A DNA stretch of 11,515 nt from positions 247,310 through 258,824 of the forward strand of contig LSYV01000101.1 of the NCBI GenBank assembly GCA_001584585.1. The letters run 5' to 3'. Made by a program: the position numbers and the translations under genes. Position 1 is the first letter of the stretch. Each line of letters opens with the position of its first letter. This stretch comes from Gonium pectorale. Taxonomy: Eukaryota; Chlorophyta; Chlorophyceae; Chlamydomonadales; Volvocaceae. Of this stretch, positions 1 through 7,238 are shown piece by piece. The notes under the pieces are model-generated. The model was not told the origin of the DNA, ran no database searches, and worked only from the letters and a program-made list of their open reading frames with translations.

Positions 1-3000
1 CTTTGCTCGCGAGAGGCGGTGGGCATCCCGGTGGCCTTTGGCCCCAACGTCTCCTCCTTCGCCTACCCGACCCAACTACCCCTTCCAGGCCTACGCCGCG
101 CGATTCCCTGCGCCCGGCACCTCCTCCGGCTTCGGAGGCATCAGCCCCTCGCTCTACCACGCCACGATCATCGGCGGCGTGGCCAAGCTCATCACGCTCA
201 ACAACTACCAGCCCTTTCACCCCGGCAGCCCGCAGCACGAGTGGGCGCTGGCCGAGTTCGCCAAGACGGACCGGCGCAAGACGCCCTGGCTGTTCGTGCA
301 GGTGGGTGGCTGGGCTGGGGGGTTGAGCTGGGCGGTTGCTAGTTGGCGGTCGGACGCGTCCGTTGGGTTGCTGGTCGTTGGGAACCCCGTCGCTGCAGCC
401 TGCGGAACGCCGCCGCCGAGTTAAGGGGCCTTATTTCTTGCAAGCCTTTCGTACTGCAGGCCGTACAGCCTGTCTGCCGTACAGCCTGTCTGCCGTACTG
501 CGGCACATCCGTGGGACCCACCGCAACTGGCTGACGCCCCTCCCTGCCCTCCCCCTTGCCCCCCCTCCGCGCCCTCGCCTCCTTGATCGTACGACCCGTC
601 CGTACGGCAGTTCCACGCCTCTGCGTACCACACCTATTTTGTGCACTACAAGGAGATGGAGTGCTTCATGAGCATCTGGGAGGACATCTTCTACGAGTGA
701 GTTGGCTTGTGTTTCCCTCGGGTGGTTTCCCACGCGAGTCATTTCACGTGGCGAGAACATCTGCTGTCGTGTGTCGTGTGTTTTGGGAGCAAGTATCGGA
801 CGTGTGCCAAATAGACAACCCCGAACGTTCGGAGGCACATTGCTTTTACGAGTGACTTGGCTTGTTTGTCCCACGTGGTTTCTCCTCTGGGCAGTTGGCT
901 TGCCCGGCGGGGTCACAACAGCTCTGTGCCGCGCCCGGTCGGCCCGGTCCTGTCTGGCCGGGGCTGGTTGCGGGTTGGTTGCGGTCCTGGTCCGGAACCC
1001 AAACACACACAGGCATCGGCAGCGGGTTGGCGCCGCCGCGGGGGTCGTCTGGGGTGGTTGGGTGTGGGGGGGGGGACCCCCCCACCCTCCCGCACCCAAT
1101 CCGGTCGTGGGGTCGCCTTGTGTGTGCAGCGAGTCTGGCGTGTCCGGCGCTGTGCGTCGTGCCTTGCGAAACACACGGGCGGCAGCGCACGGCGGCGGTG
1201 CGGCCCCTCGTCGGTTGGCAGTTGACAGTTCGTTGGCAGTTGGCAGTTGAGCATGTTTACCTGATCGGGAAGTCGGGGCTCAAAAGCCAGCGCGACGGCC
1301 CCTTTTCCTGCGCCGTGTCGCACGCACCTACCTGACAGCGCCGTACGTGCCCCCTTTTGTTCCGTACGTACGAGCACAGGTACGGCGTGGACATGGTGTT
1401 CAACGGCCACGTGCACGCGTACGAGCGCACCCACCCGATGTACAAGTACCAGCCCGACACGTGCGGTCCCATCTACGTCACCATCGGCGACGGCGGCAAC
1501 GTGGAGGGGCCGTACCGCAATTACGTGGACGAGTCCGTGCCGGCCACCAACAAGACGTACTGCGAGGTGCGTTCCGTACTGTGCAGCAGTTCAACACGTA
1601 CGGGCGCCGGCCGGCCGTCGCCGAACGTGCCGCTCAGCGACGGCACGGGACCGCCTCCGCGTTGTGCGGGGCGCAGCCGCCGCCGGGCGGGACGGAGGCG
1701 TTTTGGGTGTGTTGGGCTTTGGGGGTTGGGGGGCGTTGGGGTTCGGGTTTGGCGGCGGCGTGCCGCATTGCAGCACGCACGCTGCGGCCGGAGCCAAGAC
1801 CAGAGCCAGAGCCGGAACAGGAACCGGAACGGATATCGGGACCGAAACCGTTGCGCATGGGTACACGTTGCCAAACCCACCCACACACCCAACCCCCGAC
1901 TCGCCAAACCCGCTACCTCCCCTCTCCACCCCGCCCCTCCACCCCCCCTCTCCACCCCGCCCCTCCACCCCCCGCAGTTCCTCTCCTACGGTGGCGTGGG
2001 CCCCCTCGCCATGGCAGCCAGCGCGCCCTCCTCCTGGGGACCCATCTACCAGCGCATGGTCCAGCCGCCCGGCTGCCCCACGCTCTCCTTTCAGCCCGCC
2101 TCCGGAGTGGCAGGAGGGCCGCCGCTGCTGATCCTCCCCAACAGCACCACAGCCGCCAGCGCCGCTGGCACCGCCGCCAGCGCCGCCGCCGCTGCTGCCG
2201 GTGAGCCGTTGGGCTTCTGCCAGTCCAGCCAGCCGGCTTGGAGCGCCTTCCGCGACCCCAGCTTTGGGCACGCGGTGCTGGAGCTGCAGAGCGACACGGT
2301 GGCCAGGTTCCAGTGGTTCAAGAACGTCCAGGGGAGCAAGGCAAGTTTGGAAGAGGGTCGGGAAATCGAAGACGTCTGGTTTGCTCACTCCGCGCCCCCC
2401 CCACCCGCCATGGGCGCCCGCCGCACCGCAGGGCAGCACACCCACACCCACACCCAAACCCAAGCTCACCCCGCTTCACCGCCCCCCCCTCCGCCTGAGA
2501 ATGCCTTCCAACCCTCTAACCTCCCTCCGCCGCCAGACGGATGGATGCGGTCCCGCTCCCGCTAAACCCTGTTTTATGCACCCCTCCTCGCTCTCAACCC
2601 TTTGCTCCTTTAAAATCCCCTCGCCCTCCCCCATCTCTCAAGGGCCGCCATTTACCCGCGGCCTCCAGCTGCCGACAAGTTCCCCGGGGAGCGGACCCGG
2701 GGGCGCATTCCGGTCCCTTGATTGGCCCCCGCATGCCCCCCCCCTTGTCGTCTGTCCTCTTCTCTCTCACAGGTGGCGCCAGCCGTTGTAGGGTTGGTGG
2801 TTGCGCTTTATTAACCCCTGCCCCGGTCTCCTGGCTCAGGTCCCCCTTGCCATCCCCCGCCCCCAACCCCCGCTCCTCGACCCCACGCCCCTCCGCCACC
2901 CGCCCCTCCCCTCCTCACTCTTTCCAACCCCACCCCTCCTGTCCTGCGCAGGTGGCTCAGGACGATGTGGTGCTGGAGCGCCTGGGCTCCTGCCCCAACC

Positions 3001-3062
3001 GGGTGGCGGGCGCGGCAGGCGGGCGGCGCGCGAGGAGGATGGCGGCGGGCGCCAGGGCCTGA
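1..3062 (+). CDS. Purple acid phosphatase (metallophosphoesterase), 3' part, five coding segments
   Basis: Purple acid phosphatases hydrolyse phosphate monoesters with a two-metal (Fe/M) centre. They are usually secreted, cell-wall or vacuolar and serve phosphate scavenging. Coding segments: <1-301, 611-696, 1380-1566, 1978-2340 and 2952-3062 (TGA stop 3060-3062). All junctions keep phase; the 696/1380 junction restores a GAG codon. The spliced product reads NYPFQAYAARF, KTPWLFVQFHASAYHTYF, FNGHVHAYERTHPMYKY, IYVTIGDGGNVEGPYRNY, then SQPAWSAFRDPSFGHAVLEL and VAQDDVVLERLG. The metal-ligand motifs VxxH (VQFH, across the exon 1/2 junction) and GHxH (GHVH, 1405-1416) are present. The GDxG, GDxxY and GNHE motifs must lie upstream of the window. 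NKT (about 1546) and NST (about 2140) are possible N-glycosylation sequons, fitting a secreted enzyme. Exon 4 has a Gly/Ala-rich insertion (about 2100-2200) before the C-terminal block. Family assignment is strong; the exact 5' edge is uncertain because of a frame change near 71-73. Confidence 0.9.
62..85 (+). other. Apparent +1 frame change inside purple acid phosphatase exon 1
   Basis: From about 13 to 72 the GC-ending, coding-like frame is frame 1 (EAVGIPVAFGPNVSSFAYPT). From about 74 to 301 the homologous frame is frame 2 (NYPFQAYAARFPAPGTSSGF). The shift falls at the CCC run 71-73 and would be explained by one extra C. An AG at 87-88 after a pyrimidine-rich run could instead be a splice acceptor, giving an exon that starts at 89. 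In that case the upstream coding look would be a coincidence, or belong to another exon form. Confidence 0.5.
302..610 (+). other. PAP intron 1 (GT-AG)
   Basis: The donor GTGGGT follows the CAG codon at 299-301 and the acceptor GGCAG ends at 610. It is a phase 0 intron of 309 nt. Removing it joins WLFVQ to FHASAYHT, which rebuilds the VxxH metal-ligand motif. It contains a 16-bp tandem duplication at 460-491. Confidence 0.88.
460..498 (+). repeat. 16-bp tandem duplication in PAP intron 1
   Basis: GCCGTACAGCCTGTCT occurs twice head to tail (460-475 and 476-491), followed by a partial third copy GCCGTAC (492-498). It contains the CCGTAC core common in the non-coding parts of this window. No function is evident. 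Confidence 0.9.
692..884 (+). repeat. Imperfect direct repeat containing the intron 2 donor and a decoy copy
   Basis: The stretch from 692 (TACGAGTGAGTTGGCTTGTG) recurs 155 bp downstream from 847 (TACGAGTGACTTGGCTTGTT). Both continue into a similar CCC...GTGGTTTC segment. The first copy spans the exon 2 end and its GTGAGT donor; the second carries GTGACT at the equivalent place. Confidence 0.75.
697..1379 (+). other. PAP intron 2 (GT-AG)
   Basis: Donor GTGAGT follows CTACGA; acceptor GCACAG ends at 1379. Joining GA to G restores the Glu of FYEYGVDMVF, so both sites are fixed by protein continuity. It is 683 nt long. It holds a diverged copy of its own donor region (847-884), a perfect 12-bp palindrome at 821-832, a G-run/C-run hairpin at 1060-1087 and GGCAGTT repeats at 1217-1249. 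Confidence 0.9.
1060..1087 (+). repeat. G-run/C-run hairpin in PAP intron 2
   Basis: GGGTGT followed by ten G, a single A, seven C and ACCC can fold on itself almost without a loop. It would form a very stable stem in RNA, or a cruciform or G-quadruplex in DNA. Structural potential only. Confidence 0.7.
1567..1977 (+). other. PAP intron 3 (GT-AG) with degenerate hexamer repeats
   Basis: Donor GTGCGT after TGC GAG; acceptor CCCGCAG ends at 1977. It is phase 0 and 411 nt long. Around 1789-1850 it carries a degenerate repeat of the type GGAACC/GAGCCA. The acceptor-side pyrimidine tract is an exact 26-bp tandem duplication (1922-1947 and 1948-1973). Confidence 0.85.
1922..1973 (+). repeat. 26-bp exact tandem duplication forming the intron 3 polypyrimidine tract
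   Basis: The unit begins CTCTCCACCCCGCCCCTCCA and ends in a run of C. Two identical copies abut, ending two bases before the CAG acceptor at 1975-1977. The duplication doubles the length of the pyrimidine tract that recruits the splicing machinery. Confidence 0.92.
2341..2951 (+). other. PAP intron 4, non-canonical GC-AG class
   Basis: Exon 4 ends GGG AGC AAG at 2340 and the intron begins GCAAGT. AAG|GCAAGT is the optimal context known for GC-AG introns. The acceptor CTGCGCAG ends at 2951. The join is phase 0 and gives WFKNVQGSK-VAQDDVVLERLG, which fits the C-terminal strand of the family (in plant enzymes an acidic-hydrophobic stretch follows the same Asp-Gly region). No GT donor nearby preserves this continuity. 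A 23-bp element at 2496-2518 is shared with a gene 2 intron. Confidence 0.78.
2496..2518 (+). repeat. Shared intronic element, copy 1 (PAP intron 4)
   Basis: A 23-bp sequence beginning TGAGAATGCCTTCCAACC is identical to 11377-11399 and partly matches 10808-10830. All three copies lie in introns, in the same orientation relative to transcription, beside C-rich tracts. Confidence 0.88.
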
Positions 3063-3320
3063 GCGGACGCAAGGACCCGAGCGGGCGCCAGGGCCCGAGG
3101 GGACGGAGGGGGTCCGCCTCTGCCGCTCCTCTCGCCGGCGGGCCCCCAACGCGCCTCCGCCGCCGCCGGCGGAACCCGAAGCGGCGGCCGGGCTTTGGCG
3201 TTTGCTTTAGCTTTGCAAGCCTTGCAAGGAAGCGAGCAATCAAGTAAGCAATCAAGAGAACGAGCGAGCGCAGTAGGAGGAGGAGGAAGACGAGGACGAG
3301 GAGGAATTGTTTTATTTTGT
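3063..3320 (+). other. Probable 3' UTR of the PAP gene, purine-rich
   Basis: After the TGA the sequence starts with related GGGCGCCAGGGCC blocks (one just before the stop, one at about 3085). It then runs through AAGCAATCAAG repeats into a GAGGAGGAGGAAGACGAGG tract at about 3275-3305. No TGTAA, the usual green-algal polyadenylation signal, is seen on this strand within 2 kb of the stop, so the transcript end cannot be placed. Confidence 0.4.
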
Positions 3321-4033
3321 GATCCTTGCCGGTTCAGCGTTTAGTGGATGTGCGCGCTGTGTGATGATTACAATGCATAATAGCGTGCTTTGTTGCTCAT
3401 GCCGTACCCATGCCTGCAAGCGATGGCAGCGGTGTCCGCAGCGCCGATGGGCGGTGTGCGCGTTTGCATTCCCATTCCCACTCAATTCCTTGCCGTACAT
3501 GCTTGCGGTTATTCACGTGCCGTACTTGATTGCTGTACTTTGCGCGCGCGGCCGGCGCTGGGCGGGCGGCCCAGTCAGGCGGCCCGCAGCGCTGCGGGTT
3601 TTACATGTCGCCGTACATTTTGCTTTACCGTCGTGTGTGCGGCTGTTGCGCGTACGGCGGCTTGCGTGTACGTCGTATTGCGACGGTGGGGTCGCGGGAG
3701 CTGTGTGTATCTAAAAGATATGGAACGAATACGTGCCGCGCAGCTCGCCCAGCCCTGCCGTGCTTTGCTTGATTGGCTCGTCCCCGCGGCCGCCATCCCC
3801 CCTCAAACGCTCTCTTGGCACGCGGAACGGGCGCGGGGGGGCTGGCGGCGGGACTGGGGGCCCTTTCCTTTTTGTGGGCAAGGCTGCGCAAACGGAATGA
3901 TGACGGGGGCCGGGCATCCATCCCCCGCTCTCTCCATTCTTTTCCTTTCTTTCTCTCCGTGTCCATCTCTATTGCTTGATGCGGACCACTGACGACGACG
4001 GTTGCTGATGACGCGCGGCGGCTGGGCTGCCGG

Positions 4034-4057
4034 CGGGGGTGGGGGTGGGGGAGGGCG
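4034..4057 (+). repeat. G-rich tract, potential G-quadruplex
   Basis: Four or more runs of three to five G are separated by single bases (GGGGGTGGGGGTGGGGGAGGG). This satisfies the usual G-quadruplex pattern. It is intergenic, with no assigned role. Confidence 0.7.
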
Positions 4058-4111
4058 GACGCGCGAGGGCGTTTGCGCGGTGGACACGTGAGAACGCGTG
4101 TACTGCGGGCT

Positions 4112-4158
4112 GCGCACGTTGTACGGCGCACGTTGTACGGCGTACGGTGTACGGCGTC
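4112..4158 (+). repeat. Tandem GCGCACGTTGTACG repeat grading into TACGG repeats
   Basis: GCGCACGTTGTACG occurs twice exactly (4112-4125, 4126-4139) and is followed by degenerate GCGTACGGTGTACGGCG. It is the densest example here of the TACGG/CCGTA motif, which recurs in introns and intergenic DNA. Confidence 0.85.
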
Positions 4159-4559
4159 CGCTGGCTTGGGTGATGGGCGCGCATGCAGCTGCACGTGCGC
4201 GTGTGCCTCCCTACCGCCCAATGGATGTTTGCCTGTCCGCTCGCGTTGCTCGCTTGTCGTAACCGATGGCGTTACGCCCGCACTACATTCGGGGCAGGAT
4301 GGGCCGGCCGATTTCCGGATGGATGTGACTGCGGGCAGGAGGGCGGGGCGCGGCGTGACTTGAGTTGACGACGTGTTTCGCACGCACGCGCCCCGCGAGA
4401 GGAAGTACAAACACAAGTCGATCGCCGAGTGCGGTGCACCGAGGTGCCGTTTTTTTTCCTGTGGAATGGTTACAGGCGGAGAGGCGAGAACGGGCGCCTG
4501 CGTTGCGTCGATGGGTGCCTGGTGGGCAAGCGGTCGAGTGTGTGTGGATAGGTGGGTGG

Positions 4560-4605
4560 TGTGGGTGGGTGGTGGTGGCGGGGGGGGGGGTTGGAGGGGG
4601 AGGCT
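4560..4605 (+). repeat. G-rich low-complexity tract
   Basis: Repeated GGTGG units pass into an uninterrupted run of about ten G and then GGAGGGGGAGG. It has G-quadruplex potential and is prone to assembly error. Confidence 0.6.
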
Positions 4606-4682
4606 CCCGGGAGTATCCTTGCGAAGACGGCGGACCGACCGGGTCCGGCGTGTCATATCCGCCCGGGTGTTTGCACGGCACG

Positions 4683-4725
4683 GTGTGTGTTTGTGTGTGT
4701 TTGTGTGGCTGTGTGTGGGTGCGTC
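4683..4725 (+). repeat. GT-rich simple repeat
   Basis: GTGTGTTT and GTGTGG units alternate irregularly between 4683 and about 4725. It is an imperfect (GT)n-type tract and encodes nothing recognisable. Confidence 0.7.
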
Positions 4726-4900
4726 TTCACGTGCCGTCGCCGCGCAAGTACGGTACGGCTTCCTGTGTGCTGGCCCCGGCGAGTTCGTGCCGGGGGCCGT
4801 GGGCGCTCTCCGTTTCATGTGCCGTACGTCTGTACACGTGTGGTGTGATGCGCTGCGCTGGCGGTTGCCGTGCACGCGCATGCATACCGCGGTCCTCGTG

Positions 4901-4924
4901 ATGATGATGATGATGATGATGATG
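4901..4924 (+). repeat. (ATG)8 trinucleotide microsatellite
   Basis: Eight uninterrupted ATG units run from 4901 to 4924, followed by ATTGATGATGTC. On the minus strand one frame reads it as poly-His, but the surrounding frame shows no coding character. Just downstream, TGATCATGATCA (about 4939-4950) is a perfect 12-bp palindrome. Confidence 0.93.
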
Positions 4925-5826
4925 TATTGATGATGTCTTGATCATGATCAGGTAGACGCGCCCCCCCTCCTGACTAGCCATGTTTAACGTGCCCTGTTCA
5001 TTTAAAGCAGACCGGTCCTTACTGAGGTTCTGTTCGTTCTTCCCGGTCGCGTGCCGTTGCACAGCCGATGTTGCCATCAGTAGTATACTGTTAATCATCA
5101 CGTCTTTCAGGTAGGTGTCCCGCGCGCGTGCCGTTGGGCCGTAGCGTGTAGAGGGGCCCAGAGGTGCCACGCGCTCGCGGCACCGGCGCGCGCCACAACG
5201 CGGCCCCGAAAAAGCTACCGACGGACTAATCTATCGCGCCTCTATCCCTGTAATAATTATTCACGCATCTGGTGTATGCCTGGGGCAGCCCACGATTCCC
5301 AGTACGGAGGGGAGACGGGTAGGTTGGGGTGGGGGTGGGGGTGGGGGTGGACGGCAGGAATCTGTGTTTTGCGGTGCGGCACGCTGACCGTGCCGCGCCA
5401 CTTCGTATCGTAGCCTCGCGCGCCCCCACCCCCGCCCCTCCCGCACCTCGCATCACACGGCCACGATGTCGGCGCTTTCTCACGGGCACAGGCGGGGCGG
5501 GGAGCGAGGCGGGGCACGCGGGGCTACCTCTTCCTGTGCATATTTCTAAATTTTTTTAGCGATACGCCCAAGACACCTGCAAAGGAAGAGGCAGGGAGGC
5601 AGGGCGCCCGCCTCTAATGCCATACACACCTCATTTACCCGAAGGCGTGATGTTCATTTCCGGGCGGGCGGGCACGCACAAGGCAAGGTTGGTGAAGGGA
5701 CGTCCCACCCCTCCGTCCCCCAATGCGTTGGGGGCGTTTGGGCTGCAACCTGCAATCAAGGCGTGCTCCGGGCTATGTGTGGCCGAAGGCAAATGCATGT
5801 CATGCCGATCCGTCGAGGGCGAGTAG
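4925..5826. other. Intergenic region, no gene supported
   Basis: This is mixed-composition DNA. About 4930-5110 is less GC-rich than its surroundings. TGTAA occurs at 5249-5253, more than 2 kb from the PAP stop. A G-rich run (GGGGTGGGGGTGGGGGTGGG, near 5325-5350) has G-quadruplex potential. No conserved protein or RNA was recognised on either strand. Confidence 0.45.
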
Positions 5827-7080
5827 TAGTAAGTCGTCCCCCAAGGATCCAAGAAAGAAAGGTCCATCCCAACGCCGCGACCGGCGAGGCTTTGCGTGTG
5901 TATGTGTTAAAGAATGACACGGCATGCAGAATGTGAGGTGACATTCCCGGTCAAGTGCAACCGTGATCCGCAGATGCTGCAGCAGCAAAACGTAGCTAAT
6001 CAGGCAGGCAGCTGCCATAGCCCTGCAGATGCCCGGTAAAGGACGCCGGTGGTGAGAGTAGCGACCCGCGCGAGACATGCACCTGCTGTCCTCCTCTGCG
6101 CAATGAGATGGCTCCAACCATACATCCAAATGTTTACCGCTGAGCTGGATATCATGATACGGGAAGGAAGGCGGGCCATGAACAGCAGTAAAGCACAAGT
6201 AAGGCGAGATTATTCGCATTTGCGGTGTTAAACTCCGGCGGCGGTATTCGAGTTTCAAGCTTTATGACCAGCAGGCAGAGTTTCGGCCTTCCAATATTGA
6301 TGTCAATAATGTTCAAAATGCGCTACAAGTTTGTGAAGATGGAAATTCAGGAGGTGCAGATTTCACAAGCACGAAATTCTGTCTGTGCTTCAAGTTTGTA
6401 TCCCACCTAGCGGCACCATAATGATATCAAAGCACGGATCGGAGCAGGCTTATGCGAGAAATCAGGCAGTTAGCGGCAGTCGGGGGGAGCAGGGACTTAC
6501 GGTGCCGTACCCACCAATCTTAGGAGTTCTACGGAGCTATCGCACAGCAGCACATAGTTATCAATAAGCTTTCATAATTTCGGCTTATGTTGACTCTGTC
6601 AATTGTGGTACGGCGGCTCAAACCTACGCTCTTTTTGTAATTCAGTCAGTGATGTGGCTGTGTTGAATTATCACCGGTGCCATTTTTTATCAGGCGACCT
6701 CGAGTGCGGGCTGGGTGCTATGTCCTTCGTGCGGCTCGCTCCCTCCTCAGACAGGCGCGCTCAGAGTGAGGCCGTAATCTTGCTTAACATGAGACTACCT
6801 GCTTATTGAAGGTAAGGCCAGGGAGCACGCGCGCTGTGGTCCAACAGGGGAGGCGACTGAACGGCCTTACTTCAGCTGCGCCAAAAAACCGGAGCAGATT
6901 GCATTATCGGGAAAATGTCATTACATCGCTGACAACGGTTGTCCTGGAGCGCCATCGCGCGGTTCTGCTGCGAGGCCCGACCCTGGCCTGACGCGCACAT
7001 TAGTGCGTCCACTCCCAACTTTGAAACATTCCTACCCGATGCAATGCGTCAAACCGTATTTTTCATGAAGAGAACTAGTA
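5827..7080. other. Low-GC block between the two genes, no gene recognised
   Basis: The base composition is clearly lower in GC than in the genes. The line 6301-6360 has 23 G+C in 60 bases, against 42 in 60 for 8041-8100. Frames on both strands are short and lack the G/C-ending codons of the two real genes. No tRNA fold, terminal inverted repeat or target-site duplication was found by eye. It could be a diverged mobile-element remnant or an ordinary AT-richer upstream region of gene 2. Confidence 0.45.
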
Positions 7081-7238
7081 GAGGCGGTCAGGCTAACGGT
7101 CGGCACGGGCCGGGCCGTAACATTCTTTGGCGCCATCGCGCCCCACGCCCCCTACGCAGGATTCCTGTCAACCACCGACTGCTGGTACAGCTAAACTCAC
7201 GTCATCTCAAGTCCTGGCTAATCCGTTCGGCGGAGAAT
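7081..7238 (+). promoter_or_regulatory. Probable 5' UTR / promoter-proximal region of the ABCC gene
   Basis: GC content rises again from about 7080 into the first exon. The ABCC frame stays open upstream to 6939, but the residues there have no resemblance to transporter N-termini and the codons are not G/C-ending. The start was therefore placed at 7239 and this stretch treated as non-coding leader. No TATA box or other element was identified with confidence. Confidence 0.35.

Larger units (their letters stand above)
3321..4880. other. Intergenic region, GC-rich, no gene supported
   Basis: Long frames exist here, notably one on the minus strand covering 3625-4881. They are Arg/Pro/His/Thr-rich, low in complexity and without recognisable motifs, as expected from stop depletion at high GC. 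The stretch holds G-rich tracts (4030-4057, 4560-4605), a TACGG tandem cluster (4112-4158) and a GT-rich tract (about 4683-4725). TTACA, a TGTAA signal read from the minus strand, occurs at 3368-3372, but no minus-strand gene is visible to use it. Confidence 0.5.

Noticed and set aside
431..1174. 247-residue open frame on the minus strand
   Set aside because: It lies opposite phosphatase introns 1 and 2 and exon 2. The protein is composition-driven and unlike any family recognised.
1591..2469. 292-residue Gly/Pro-rich open frame on the minus strand
   Set aside because: It is the antisense shadow of phosphatase exon 4 and its flanking introns.
2801..3247. Collagen-like + frame (GRQGLSGRKDPSGRQGPRG)
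   Set aside because: The pattern comes from repeated GGGCGCCAGGGCC blocks around the phosphatase stop codon. It is in a different frame from the conserved C-terminus, and no separate gene start is supported.
3625..4881. 418-residue open frame on the minus strand
   Set aside because: It is low complexity and rich in Arg, Pro, His and Thr, with no domain or motif and no coding codon bias. It crosses TACGG, GT and G-run repeats. It is best explained by stop depletion in GC-rich DNA.
4901..4924. Periodic repeat that might suggest a CRISPR-like array
   Set aside because: It is a plain trinucleotide microsatellite with no spacers, in a clearly eukaryotic context.
4727..5170. Minus-strand frame with a run of nine His
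   Set aside because: The His run is the ATG microsatellite read in reverse. The flanking residues are unlike any known protein and codon endings are not G/C-biased.
5249..5253. TGTAA as the phosphatase polyadenylation signal
   Set aside because: It is about 2.2 kb after the stop codon, much farther than expected for this signal, with other repeats in between. Kept only as a possibility.
5800..6258. 152-residue minus-strand open frame in the low-GC block
   Set aside because: It has no recognisable domain and no continuity with other exons. Short frames of this length are expected by chance.
6939..7238. Upstream ATG extending the transporter by 100 residues
   Set aside because: The added residues lack any transporter resemblance and lie in lower-GC DNA without the gene's codon bias. 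ATG 7239 fits a short ABCC N-terminus.
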